Source: CAVPJW01 sp963705525 (lineage in GTDB: Bacteria; Acidobacteriota; Vicinamibacteria; Vicinamibacterales; CAVPJW01). Taken from it: a stretch of 64,000 bases of DNA. The stretch lies in NCBI GenBank assembly GCA_963705525.1, contig CAVPJW010000002.1, positions 124,001 to 188,000 of the forward strand, given 5' to 3'. The notes under the pieces were generated by a model. It ran no database searches and was not told the origin of the DNA. It saw only the letters and a program-made list of their open reading frames with translations. This document shows, piece by piece, positions 15,669-27,378 of this stretch (positions are counted from its first letter, which is position 1; each line of letters begins with the position of its first letter). Both the position numbers and the translations under genes were made by a program.

Positions 15669-17036
15669 ATGCGTTTCCTCGCGTTCCGCCGTCTCCGATC
15701 GTGCTCGCTCCTCCTGTTCGGTCTCTGGTTCGCGGGTTCCTCGGTCTCCGCGGCGCTTCGCCCTCCTCGCCTCGACTACACGGTGACGACGCTCGAGAAC
15801 GGATTGACCGTCGTCCTGCTCGAGGATCATTCGACGCCGATCGTGCATCTGCAGCTCTGGTATCACGTCGGATCGAAGGACGAGCGGGCGGGCCGGACGG
15901 GATTTGCGCACCTCTTCGAGCACATGATGTTCAAGGGTTCGAAGAACGTGAGCGCCGAGCAGCACACCTCGATGATCTCCGCCGTGGGCGGGCAGAGCAA
16001 CGCCTACACGAACGACGACACGACGGTCTTCTGGGAAACCGTGCCCGCGCAGTACATGCCGCTGGTGCTGTGGCTCGAAGCCGATCGGATGGCCAGCCTG
16101 CGGATCGACAAGGACGTCTTCGACAACGAGCGCGAGGTGGTGAAGGAAGAGCGGAGGATGCGCGTCGAGAACCAGCCGTACGGCCGGCTCTCGGAGCTCA
16201 TTTACGCGAACGCATACACCGTGCATCCATACAAGCATCCGACGATTGGCAGCATGGTCGATCTCGAAGCGGCGTCAATCGAGGACGTCCGCGACTTCTA
16301 CAACACGTATTACGTGCCGGCGAACGCCACGCTTGTGCTCGTCGGAGACTTCGATCCGAAGCAGGCATCCGAGCTGGTTCAGCGATACCTCGGGCGCGTG
16401 CCAAAGTCGAATCGCCAGATCGCCAGGGACCTCCCGAAGGAACCGCCGCAGAGCGCCGAGAAGCGCGTGACCCTCGAGGAAAGCTGGCCCTTGCCCGCCG
16501 TCGTGGTCGCTCATCACATTACCTACGACGGGCATCCCGACTCATATCCGCTTCACATCGCGTCCAAGATTCTCTCGGACGGCCAGAGCTCGCGCATCTA
16601 TCGCACGCTCGTGTATGAGAAGGGCCTCGCGCTCACGGCCTTTGGCGGGGGCAACATCATCGAGGATCCGAACCTGTTTTTTGCCGTGGCGATCGTTCAG
16701 CCGGGCCACACCGTGCAGGAAGCGCGCGACGCGCTGATCGCCGAGCTCGATCGATTGAAAACCGAGCCGGTCACCGAACACGAGCTCCAGCGCGCGAAGA
16801 ATCAGTTCGCGCGCGATTACATTCTGGGCAGGGAAACCAATCAGGAGAAGGCCGCGCAGCTGGCGCACGCGGTCACCATTCATCACGACATCACGACGGC
16901 CGACGGAGAATTCGACATCTTCATGAATATCAAGTCGTCGGACGTCCAGCGCGTCGCAAAGACCTACTTCACGACAGAGAACCGCCTGGTGTTGACCATC
17001 CTTCCGAAGGGCCAGGCCTCGTCGCGCCAGCCCTGA
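15669..17036 (+). CDS. M16-family zinc metallopeptidase, catalytically competent
   Basis: A 455-residue exported protease related to pitrilysin and processing peptidases. A signal peptide (about residues 1-30) precedes two M16 halves. The inverted zinc motif HxxEH is intact as HLFEH near residue 80, with the distal Glu likely in NEREVVKEERRM. The C-terminal half begins near residue 190. It is followed 4 nt later by a second M16 protein that lacks the zinc motif, the usual heterodimer of one active and one inactive subunit. Its place between lpxD and lpxB suggests a role at the cell envelope. Confidence 0.92.
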   Translation: MRFLAFRRLRSCSLLLFGLWFAGSSVSAALRPPRLDYTVTTLENGLTVVLLEDHSTPIVHLQLWYHVGSKDERAGRTGFAHLFEHMMFKGSKNVSAEQHTSMISAVGGQSNAYTNDDTTVFWETVPAQYMPLVLWLEADRMASLRIDKDVFDNEREVVKEERRMRVENQPYGRLSELIYANAYTVHPYKHPTIGSMVDLEAASIEDVRDFYNTYYVPANATLVLVGDFDPKQASELVQRYLGRVPKSNRQIARDLPKEPPQSAEKRVTLEESWPLPAVVVAHHITYDGHPDSYPLHIASKILSDGQSSRIYRTLVYEKGLALTAFGGGNIIEDPNLFFAVAIVQPGHTVQEARDALIAELDRLKTEPVTEHELQRAKNQFARDYILGRETNQEKAAQLAHAVTIHHDITTADGEFDIFMNIKSSDVQRVAKTYFTTENRLVLTILPKGQASSRQP

Positions 17037-17040
17037 CCCC

Positions 17041-18591
17041 ATGACCAGAAAACGGCTTTTCTGCGGGGTATTGTGTGTCGCGGCCGCGGCGATGATGATC
17101 GCCGGGCCACGCGCGACGGCACAGACGACGTCGTGGCAGTCCGAAGCGCCCCCTCGCCCCCTGCCGGCGCACGACATCAAGTTCCCGCCCTACGAAGTGC
17201 GGACGATGGAGAACGGACTGCAGGTCGTGGTGGTGATGCACCACGAACAGCCGGCCGTGAGCCTCCGACTCCTCGTGCGGGCAGGTGCGGCACACGATCC
17301 GGTGGGGAAGAGCGGGCTCGCGACACTAATGGCGGCGCTCCTCGATCAGGGTACGACCAGTCGATCGGCGCAGGAGATCGCGGACACGATCGATTCAATC
17401 GGTGGCGGCCTCGGCACCGGAGCGGGCAACGATCTCAGCTTCGTGAACGTCGTGGTCATGAAGGACAGCTTCAACCTCGGCCTCGAGCTGCTGTCCGACG
17501 TCGCCAGGAGTCCGGCGTTCGCTCAGGAAGAGATCGACCGTCAACGCCAGCAGGCGCTCTCCGGCATGAAAGTCAGCTACGAGGATCCCGACTATGTCGC
17601 GGCGAGCGTGTTCGATCGTCTCGTGTACGGGTTCCATCCGTACGGGCTGCCAAGCGGAGGTACGCCTGAATCGCTCAGAAGCCTGACCCGGGACGACCTC
17701 CTCGAATACCACCGCCGCTACTTCGCGCCGAACAACTCGATCCTGGCCATCGTCGGCGATGTGACGGTGGACGAAGCGTTTGCCGATGCGCAGAAGGTCC
17801 TGGGGAACTGGTCTCGTCGAGACATTCCGCCGGCGCGATTTCCCGATCCGCCGGAGCCCACCCGACGGGTGGTCGTGGTGAATAAACCCGATGCAGTTCA
17901 GACGGAGCTGCGCGTGGGCCATTTGGGTCTTCCACGCAAGCATCCCGACTACATGGCGCTCAATCTCGCCGTAAAGATTCTTGGCGGCGAGGGCGCCAAC
18001 CGGCTCCACCAGGTCCTGCGGACCAATCGCGGGCTGACCTACGGCGCGTCGGCCGATATGGAGACGCTCAAACAGAGCGGCGACATCGTGGCGGACACGG
18101 ACACGCGCTCGGAAGCGACCAGCGAGGTGCTGCGGCTCATCGTCGAGGAGTTTTCGCACCTTCAGCGGGATCGGGTGGGCGACCGTGAACTTGCCGATGC
18201 GCAGGCCTATCTTGCCGGCAGCTTCCCGCTGACCATCGAAACGCCAGACGCGATTGCAATGCAGGTCTTGAACGTGCTGTTCTACGAGCTCCCGCTCGAA
18301 GAGCTCGAGACCTATCGTCAGCGCGTCAATGCCGTGACTCCCGACGACATCCAGCGGGCCGCGCGGATGTACTTGAAACCCGATCGCCTGTCGGTGGTGT
18401 TGGTGGGGAATGCGTCGGCCTTCACGAGCCAGCTCAAGGGCATCGGCTTCGGCGCGTTCGAGGTGGTCGATCTGTCCGACCTCGATCTGTCGACGGCGGA
18501 CTTCCGGCGAAGCGGGCAGCCCGCCGGCGCCAACCGTTATCGGCCCAGTCAGGCGATCGGCCCGTGGTTCGGTTTTGATCAACCTCGCTGA
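17041..18591 (+). CDS. M16-family protein, non-catalytic partner
   Basis: A 516-residue exported M16-like protein with a signal peptide (about residues 1-28). At the position of HxxEH it reads SGLATLMAALLDQGT, so the zinc ligands are gone. The second-domain features remain (NRLHQVLRTNRGLTYGA). It should act as the structural half of a two-subunit M16 peptidase with the gene just upstream, as in the alpha/beta arrangement of mitochondrial processing peptidase. A 60-residue tail after the last M16 strand is not recognised. Confidence 0.9.
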   Translation: MTRKRLFCGVLCVAAAAMMIAGPRATAQTTSWQSEAPPRPLPAHDIKFPPYEVRTMENGLQVVVVMHHEQPAVSLRLLVRAGAAHDPVGKSGLATLMAALLDQGTTSRSAQEIADTIDSIGGGLGTGAGNDLSFVNVVVMKDSFNLGLELLSDVARSPAFAQEEIDRQRQQALSGMKVSYEDPDYVAASVFDRLVYGFHPYGLPSGGTPESLRSLTRDDLLEYHRRYFAPNNSILAIVGDVTVDEAFADAQKVLGNWSRRDIPPARFPDPPEPTRRVVVVNKPDAVQTELRVGHLGLPRKHPDYMALNLAVKILGGEGANRLHQVLRTNRGLTYGASADMETLKQSGDIVADTDTRSEATSEVLRLIVEEFSHLQRDRVGDRELADAQAYLAGSFPLTIETPDAIAMQVLNVLFYELPLEELETYRQRVNAVTPDDIQRAARMYLKPDRLSVVLVGNASAFTSQLKGIGFGAFEVVDLSDLDLSTADFRRSGQPAGANRYRPSQAIGPWFGFDQPR

Positions 18592-18618
18592 CATCGGCGT
18601 GACCTCTATTCGTTCACG

Positions 18619-19758
18619 ATGAAGGTCATGATCTCGTGTGGAGAGCCGTCCGGTGATCTCTACGCCGGAGCGCTCACCACCGAAATCCTCAAGGCTTCTC
18701 CGGGCTCCCGCGTGTTCGGTCTCGGCGGCGACCATCTGCGCCACGCTGGCGGCGATGTGATCGAGGACTATCGCGGCTTGACCGTCACCGGGCTGGTGGA
18801 GGTGCTCAAGATCCTGCCGCGCTCGTGGAAGAGCTACCGCAGGCTCGCGGAGACGGCCAGGCAGACTCGCCCTGACGTATTCGTCGCCATCGATTTTCCC
18901 GATTTCAATTTCCGCTTGGCGCGAGCCGTCCGATCGGCCGGCATTCCCGTCGTGTACTACGTCAGTCCCCAGCTGTGGGCATGGCGATCCGGCCGGATGC
19001 GCACCATGAAGGCCGTGGCGGACAGGGTGCTCGTCATCTTTCCATTCGAGGAACCCATCTACCAGCAGGCGGGTGTGCCCGTGCAGTTCGTCGGCCACCC
19101 GCTCGTCGATCTGGCGCACGTGGTCCAGCCCCGCGAACTGTTCCTGCAGGAACTCGGCCTCGATCCTCGAGCGCCGACGATTGCGCTCCTGCCCGGGAGC
19201 CGTCCCAACGAAGTGCGCGAGATCCTGCCGATCATTCGCGACTCCCTCGATACGATCCGCGCCCAGGTGCCCGGCGTTCAGTTCGTCGTCGCGAGAGCTC
19301 CGGGACTCGATGACCATCTGTTCGACCCGCTCGCGCAGCACGCGGGAGGCCGAATCGCGGTCGTCCCGTCGCGCGCCGACGATGTCCTTGCCGCGTCGGA
19401 CGTGGTGATTACGGCATCCGGCACGGCGACGGTCCAGGCTGCGCTGCACGAGCGACCGATGGTCGTGGTGTACAGGCTGTCGCGCCTGACGTACTCGCTC
19501 GGCAAACCGTTCGTACCGGTGGACACGTATGCGATGGTGAATCTGGTGGCGGGCCGGCGAATCGTGCCGGAGCTCATGCAGGACGGATTCACGGCGGCTG
19601 CGGTTACCGAAGAAGCCGTGTCGCTCCTGACCGACCGCGCGCGCGCCGATCGGATGCGATCCGATCTGCAGTCGGTGCGGCAGAAGCTCGGTGCACCGGG
19701 CGCAAGCCGTCGCGCCGCGGAGGCCGTGATCGCCGTGGCCAGGAAAGCGGTCCCATGA
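18619..19758 (+). CDS. lpxB: Lipid-A-disaccharide synthase
   Basis: Glycosyltransferase (GT19) that joins lipid X to UDP-2,3-diacylglucosamine to form the lipid A disaccharide at the inner membrane. The 379-residue protein starts ISCGEPSGDLYAGAL and contains FPDFNFRLA, YYVSPQLWAW, FVGHPLVD and LLPGSRPNEV, all conserved. The next gene begins inside its stop (4-nt overlap at 19755-19758), so translation may be coupled into the secreted-protease cluster. Confidence 0.96.
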   Translation: MKVMISCGEPSGDLYAGALTTEILKASPGSRVFGLGGDHLRHAGGDVIEDYRGLTVTGLVEVLKILPRSWKSYRRLAETARQTRPDVFVAIDFPDFNFRLARAVRSAGIPVVYYVSPQLWAWRSGRMRTMKAVADRVLVIFPFEEPIYQQAGVPVQFVGHPLVDLAHVVQPRELFLQELGLDPRAPTIALLPGSRPNEVREILPIIRDSLDTIRAQVPGVQFVVARAPGLDDHLFDPLAQHAGGRIAVVPSRADDVLAASDVVITASGTATVQAALHERPMVVVYRLSRLTYSLGKPFVPVDTYAMVNLVAGRRIVPELMQDGFTAAAVTEEAVSLLTDRARADRMRSDLQSVRQKLGAPGASRRAAEAVIAVARKAVP

Positions 19759-20339
19759 CGGTGATATTCCGCAGATGGGTCGCGGTGTGGATCGCAGCCG
19801 TTGTGCTCCTCCCATCGTCTACAACGGGCACGACGATCCTGCCCGCCGATTTTGGCGAGCTCGTGAGGGGCGCGCGCGTCATCGTGCACGGGGTCGTCGC
19901 CAACACGCAAAGTGCATGGGTGCCTGGGCATCGTCGTATCGAAACGCTCGTCACCCTTGCAGTGGGGAGCTACTACAAGGGCGACATGGGGCCGCGCGTC
20001 GTCATTCATGTACCCGGCGGTCGAGTCGGCCGCTATCGCTCGGTCCTGATCGGCGCGCCGGTGCTCGAAACCGGCGACGAAGTCGTGCTGTTTCTGAGCG
20101 CGCGCGATCTGTCGTCGCCTTACCTCTTCGGGTTGGGACAGGGGGTCTTTCGAGTCAGCGGCACAGGCGACTCGGGTGGACGATTCGTCACGCCGATACC
20201 GCTCTTGTCGCTGTCGCCCGGGGCTCAGCGCATCGTTCGCGGCGATCCTTCACGGCGGGCGCTCCCGCTGCGGGACTTCTCCAGGCTCATTCTGTCGATC
20301 CTCGCGTCTTCCGCTCCTGCCGATCTGGTGCATCGATAG
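19755..20339 (+). CDS. Secreted protein of unknown function, matrixin-associated
   Basis: A 194-residue protein with a signal peptide (about residues 1-26). The mature part is beta-rich and carries FGELVRGARVIVHGVV, GSYYKGDMGPRVVIHVPGG and GDEVVLFLS. It overlaps lpxB by 4 nt and ends 9 nt before the matrixin gene. I do not recognise a named domain. Tight coupling suggests it works with the matrixin, possibly as a chaperone, inhibitor or substrate; that is inference from position only. Confidence 0.6.
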   Translation: MTVIFRRWVAVWIAAVVLLPSSTTGTTILPADFGELVRGARVIVHGVVANTQSAWVPGHRRIETLVTLAVGSYYKGDMGPRVVIHVPGGRVGRYRSVLIGAPVLETGDEVVLFLSARDLSSPYLFGLGQGVFRVSGTGDSGGRFVTPIPLLSLSPGAQRIVRGDPSRRALPLRDFSRLILSILASSAPADLVHR

Positions 20340-20348
20340 AGGATCCAC

Positions 20349-21344
20349 ATGAAGACGCTCAAAATCCTGATGCCGGTTGCACTGGCCATCGTGCTGACGA
20401 CGCCGGCCGCCGGCTATCTGAAGTTCGGCGCGAAGGCGGACAGCGGTCAGGTGACCGTCAAGTGGCAACGTCAGCCGATCCGCTACTTCCTGACGGATCG
20501 CGGGGCCCCGCGCGTGGAGCCCGAGCAGCTTCGCCAGGCGGTGCAGCAGGCGTTCAGCAGCTGGGAGCGTCTATCGTCGGCTTCCGCACGATTCGAGTTC
20601 GTGGGCTTCACCGGCGCCGCGCCGTCCGACGAAGACGGCATGACGACGCTGGGTTTTGAAGATCGGCCCGAGCTCGAACGCACATTGGGTGCGACGAGCC
20701 TCCTCCTTGACGATTCGACCGGCGCGATTGTCGAGGCCGACATCTTCTTCAATTCCACGTTCCCCTGGTCCGTCACGCCCGCGGGCGAGGCCGGTCGCTT
20801 CGACCTCGAGTCGACCGCGCTCCATGAGGTCGGCCATCTGCTCGGGCTAGGTCATTCGGCGCTTGGAGAGACGGAGCTCCGGCCCGGAGGCGGACGCCGC
20901 GTGCTGGCGGCAGGCGCCGTGATGTTTCCGATCGCCTTCTCGCCAGGAACGATCGACGAGCGCGAGCTGCGCGCCGATGACATTGCCGGCGTCTCGGATC
21001 TGTATCCGGATGGCGCGTTCCGCAACGATACCGGGAGCGTGAGCGGTCGCGTGACCAAAAACGGCGCGGGGGTGCTCGGTGCGCACGTCGTCACGTTCAA
21101 TCCCGAGAGCGGCGAGCTGATCGGGAACTTCAGCGTGAACGACAAGGGCGAATACTCCATGGCCGGTCTCCGGCCTGGATCGCAGATCATCCGGGTCGAA
21201 CCGCTCGACGATCTCGAGGCGGGCGACATTCTCTCGGAAGACGCCAAGATCGATCTCGACTTCAAGGTGACGTATGCCGACCGCGCGGTCATCGTTCCGC
21301 GCGGAGGCCACGCCCAGATCGACATCGAGGTCACTCCCAAATGA
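20349..21344 (+). CDS. Matrixin-type zinc metalloprotease with carboxypeptidase-regulatory-like domain
   Basis: A 331-residue exported protease. A signal peptide (about residues 1-21) is followed by a metzincin domain with HEVGHLLGLGHS near residues 159-170, which supplies three His zinc ligands and the catalytic Glu. The Met-turn is plausibly in VMFPIA. From about residue 230, SGRVTKNGAGVLGAHVVTFNPE looks like a carboxypeptidase-regulatory or Ig-like beta domain. There is no obvious Cys-switch propeptide. The stop overlaps the next gene (ATGA), and the whole trio is coupled to lpxB. Confidence 0.85.
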   Translation: MKTLKILMPVALAIVLTTPAAGYLKFGAKADSGQVTVKWQRQPIRYFLTDRGAPRVEPEQLRQAVQQAFSSWERLSSASARFEFVGFTGAAPSDEDGMTTLGFEDRPELERTLGATSLLLDDSTGAIVEADIFFNSTFPWSVTPAGEAGRFDLESTALHEVGHLLGLGHSALGETELRPGGGRRVLAAGAVMFPIAFSPGTIDERELRADDIAGVSDLYPDGAFRNDTGSVSGRVTKNGAGVLGAHVVTFNPESGELIGNFSVNDKGEYSMAGLRPGSQIIRVEPLDDLEAGDILSEDAKIDLDFKVTYADRAVIVPRGGHAQIDIEVTPK

Positions 21345-22033
21345 TGCGGCGGATCGTGCTGACGGCCTCGATCATCGCGTTGTTCGGCGGGAGATCCGAA
21401 GCGCAGCTCATCACCGATCCGCCATTAATGCCTTCTCATGCATTAGAGATCTCGGGCGGCCTCGACTGGTTCGCCGGATTCGATCTCGGAGCAGGCACGG
21501 CGTTCCTTCCGCGAAATCCGACGACGGGCTCGGACCCCTTTACCTTGTTTATGAGCGATGCCGAGCAGGGCTCGTTTCCGGGATGGTATCTGACAATTGG
21601 ATACCACCTCACCGACACCTTCCTGATCGAGGCGAGCGGAAGCGTGAGCCGGCCACGGCCACGCATCTCCATCGCCCACGATGCCGAGCTGCCGACGGGC
21701 GCCATCGTCTCAACCGAGGGACTGACGGAGTTCACGGTCGGTGGGGCAGTCGTCATGCACCTGATGCGACTGATGATCGGCGACCGGGCCGTGCCGTTCG
21801 TCCGAGGAGGTGCAGAAGCGATCAGGCAGCTCCAGGGGGGCGCGCTCGAGAATGGTTGGATCTATCACGCGGGCGGCGGCGTCCGATACGTGCTGATTTC
21901 GCAGAATCGACGGCCTACGACTGTCGGGCTGCGCGGCGAGGCCAGGGTCAACGTGAGGGACGGCGGCTTTGCCCTGGTCGACGATCCTCGGGTCTACATG
22001 AGCCTCGGCGGCGGCATTTTCCTGACTTTTTGA
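21341..22033 (+). CDS. Probable outer-membrane beta-barrel protein
   Basis: A 230-residue protein with a signal peptide (about residues 1-21) and alternating hydrophobic and polar residues with many glycines and aromatics (GWYLTIGYHLTDTFLIEASG, FVRGGAEAIRQL). The last residues YMSLGGGIFLTF end in Phe, typical for Bam-dependent barrels. Eight strands are likely for this length. ATG overlaps the matrixin stop by 4 nt. It could anchor or export the two secreted partners. Confidence 0.6.
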   Translation: MMRRIVLTASIIALFGGRSEAQLITDPPLMPSHALEISGGLDWFAGFDLGAGTAFLPRNPTTGSDPFTLFMSDAEQGSFPGWYLTIGYHLTDTFLIEASGSVSRPRPRISIAHDAELPTGAIVSTEGLTEFTVGGAVVMHLMRLMIGDRAVPFVRGGAEAIRQLQGGALENGWIYHAGGGVRYVLISQNRRPTTVGLRGEARVNVRDGGFALVDDPRVYMSLGGGIFLTF

Positions 22034-22171
22034 GTGCCTGTCCAACTGACCGGTTGAAACCTCAAAGCCCTCAGGGACTTCTAAGAACAGGGGAGATCCC
22101 GTCCATTCACGCTTGCCTGGAAGCCGGCGGCCCGAGTGGGGTACAGTGCTTCAAACGCGCACGATCACGTC

Positions 22172-22921
22172 ATGGCCGCCATCGAATTCGTTGACGTGTA
22201 TTTCGCCCGTCCCCGAGGGGTCGTCCTCGACGGCTTCTCCCTGAGCGTTCACACCGGCGAGGTTCTGGTCCTCGTCGGGCGAAGCGGTGCGGGCAAGACC
22301 ACGCTGCTCAAGCTGATCAACCGACTGCTCCTGCCACAACGCGGCGACGTAACCGTGGACGGGCAGAGCACGCGCGCGTGGAATCCCATCGCGCTTCGAC
22401 GTCGCATCGGGTATGTGCTGCAGGAGGTCGGACTCTTTCCCCACATGACGGTGGAGGAAAATATCGGGGTTGTCCCGCGCCTCGAGCAGTGGCCTCCTGA
22501 ACGAGTTCATCGGAGAGTGACTGAGCTGCTCGACCTCGTTGGACTGACGCCGCAAGAATATGCGGCGCGGTGGCCCGACGAGCTGTCGGGCGGCCAACGT
22601 CAGCGCGTTGGCGTGGCCCGCGCGCTTGCCGTCGACCCGCCCATCCTGCTGATGGACGAGCCCTTCGGCGCGCTCGATCCGATCACGCGCGCTGAGATGC
22701 ACCGTGAGTTCCGGCGCATCCAGTCACGGGTCCGCAAAACCATCATCATCGTCACGCACGACATCGGAGAGGCGTTCGCGCTTGGCGACCGCCTCGGCGT
22801 CATCGACGAAGGCCGGCTCGTGGCGTGCGATACACCCTCCCGCATCGCGGCATCCCTGGAGCCCAGGGTGCGACTGTTCCTCGACGCGTTACCGATGCGC
22901 GTCGCCGCTCACCGGACGTAA
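22172..22921 (+). CDS. Glycine betaine/choline-type ABC transporter ATP-binding protein
   Basis: ATPase of a type I importer, 249 residues, similar to OpuCA/OsmV but without C-terminal CBS domains. Walker A GRSGAGKTTLL, Q-loop VLQEVGLFPH, signature LSGGQRQRVGVARAL and Walker B ILLMDEPFGALD are intact. The start ATG 22172 (MAAIEFVDVYF) is preferred to an upstream in-frame start with no family match. The fused permease/binding-protein gene follows after 59 nt, and together they form a complete osmolyte uptake system. Confidence 0.9.
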   Translation: MAAIEFVDVYFARPRGVVLDGFSLSVHTGEVLVLVGRSGAGKTTLLKLINRLLLPQRGDVTVDGQSTRAWNPIALRRRIGYVLQEVGLFPHMTVEENIGVVPRLEQWPPERVHRRVTELLDLVGLTPQEYAARWPDELSGGQRQRVGVARALAVDPPILLMDEPFGALDPITRAEMHREFRRIQSRVRKTIIIVTHDIGEAFALGDRLGVIDEGRLVACDTPSRIAASLEPRVRLFLDALPMRVAAHRT

Positions 22922-22980
22922 CCGGGTCGTGGCGCCGGCGCCCGAAGGTGGCTGCTCGTCGGGATTGACGCGCTGACTCA

Positions 22981-24537
22981 ATGCGACTTCTCAGTTTCTG
23001 GGCGTCACACCGCGCCGAGCTCTTCGGCATGCTCGGTCAGCACGTGCTGCTCGTGGTGTTGTCCACGGCCGTGGCTGTCGCGATCGGCGTGCCGCTTGGC
23101 GTGCTGGCCTCGCGGCGACCGCGCCTCGGCTCGCCCCTGATCGCGCTCGCCAACATCGTCCAGACCGTCCCGAGCCTCGCGATGTTCGGGTTTCTCATTC
23201 CGCTCCCGTTCATCGGAGGCGTGGGCGCTCGGGCCGCGCTCGTTGTTCTCATTCTGTACGGCCTGCTGCCCGTCATCCGTACCACGACGGCCGGCCTAAA
23301 CGGGATAGATCGGGCGATCATCGAATCGGGCGTGGCGATGGGCATGACGCCGCGGCAGCTGCTGTTTCAGGTCGAGCTGCCATTGGCGCTGCCTGCCATC
23401 GTGGCAGGTGTGCGAGTGGCCACGGTCGTGGGAGTCGGGGCTGCCACGATTGCTGCGGCGATCGGCGCCGGTGGACTCGGAGACTACATCTTCCGCGGCC
23501 TGTCGATGGTCGATCCAACGGTCATCCTGGCCGGTGCGATTCCGGCGGCGCTGCTCGCGCTGATCGCCGACGGATCGCTGACGTGGCTCGAGCGGCGCTT
23601 GTCGTCTCGGCACCGTGCGCAGCGCTCGAACGTGGCGACGCTCAAGGCCGTCGCCATGGTGCTGATCCTGCTGCTGATTGGGGGGCGTCTGGCGTCGGGA
23701 CGCGGTCGCGGCTCCGTGGTCGTCGGCTCGAAGAACTTTACCGAGCAGGTGATCCTCGGCGAACTGATCGCGCAGTCAATCGAGCGATTCAGCGGACTTC
23801 CTGTCGAGCGGCGCCTCAATCTCGGGGGCACGTTCATCTGCGATCGCGCGCTGCGCTCAGGGGACATCGACGTGTACGTCGAATACACCGGTACGGCGCT
23901 TACGGCCATTTTCCGGAATCCGGTGGGCCGGGATTCTTCGCAAGTGCTGGCCGACGTCCGCGAGCGGTACGCGCGACTGGGTATCAGCGCGCTTGCGCCG
24001 CTCGGTTTCAACAATACGTTCGCGGTCTTCGTCCGCGCGGCAGACGCACGCGCTCTGGGACTGAAGAAGATGACCGATGCTGTGTCACGCACGTCCGACT
24101 GGCGTGCAGGGTTCGGGTTCGAGTTTCTCGAACGAGCAGATGGCTATCGCGGGATGGTCCAGGCCTACGGCTTGCGGTTCAAGGGCGAGCCGCGAGGCAT
24201 GGATCTGACGCTCATCTACCGGGCGCTGGCCGAGCGTCAGGTGGACCTCATCGCCGGGGATGCGACGAGCGGGCTGATTGAAGGCCTGGATCTCTACCGG
24301 CTCGAGGACGACCTGCGATACTTTCCGCCGTACGACGCCGTGCCGGTGGCACGCGCGTCTACGCTCCTGGCTTTGCCCGCCGTGCGCGAGTCGATCGATC
24401 GACTCGCCGGGCGCATCGGCGAACGGGACATGCGCGCAATGAATAACTCGGTCGATGTCGGGCACCGTGACGTTTCCGCGGTCGTCAAGGAATTCCTGAA
24501 AGGGATCCCGCCGGACGCCACTTCTTCCGAACACTGA
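22981..24537 (+). CDS. Fused permease and substrate-binding protein of an osmoprotectant ABC transporter
   Basis: A 518-residue fusion. Residues about 1-215 form the membrane permease with five or six helices and the coupling motif near residue 120 (GVAMGMTPRQLLFQVELPLALP). Residues about 240-515 form an OpuCC/OsmX-like glycine betaine or choline binding domain (VVGSKNFTEQVILGELIAQ; GDIDVYVEYTGTALTAI; LIAGDATSGLI). A final membrane helix near 220-238 tethers the binding domain outside. Such fusions keep the receptor at fixed stoichiometry with the channel. The ligand is inferred only from family. Confidence 0.9.
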   Translation: MRLLSFWASHRAELFGMLGQHVLLVVLSTAVAVAIGVPLGVLASRRPRLGSPLIALANIVQTVPSLAMFGFLIPLPFIGGVGARAALVVLILYGLLPVIRTTTAGLNGIDRAIIESGVAMGMTPRQLLFQVELPLALPAIVAGVRVATVVGVGAATIAAAIGAGGLGDYIFRGLSMVDPTVILAGAIPAALLALIADGSLTWLERRLSSRHRAQRSNVATLKAVAMVLILLLIGGRLASGRGRGSVVVGSKNFTEQVILGELIAQSIERFSGLPVERRLNLGGTFICDRALRSGDIDVYVEYTGTALTAIFRNPVGRDSSQVLADVRERYARLGISALAPLGFNNTFAVFVRAADARALGLKKMTDAVSRTSDWRAGFGFEFLERADGYRGMVQAYGLRFKGEPRGMDLTLIYRALAERQVDLIAGDATSGLIEGLDLYRLEDDLRYFPPYDAVPVARASTLLALPAVRESIDRLAGRIGERDMRAMNNSVDVGHRDVSAVVKEFLKGIPPDATSSEH

Positions 24538-24576
24538 CTCGCGGCCGTTTGGCTTCGCGCTCGCCTGCGAAGTAAC

Positions 24577-27351
<2,775 letters not shown>

Positions 27352-27378
27352 TCCGACCACTCCGATCTGAATACGTCA

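Noticed and set aside
17395..19815. An 806-codon open frame antisense to the second M16 gene and lpxB
   Set aside because: Both sense genes are well conserved; the antisense translation is His/Arg-rich and matches no family.
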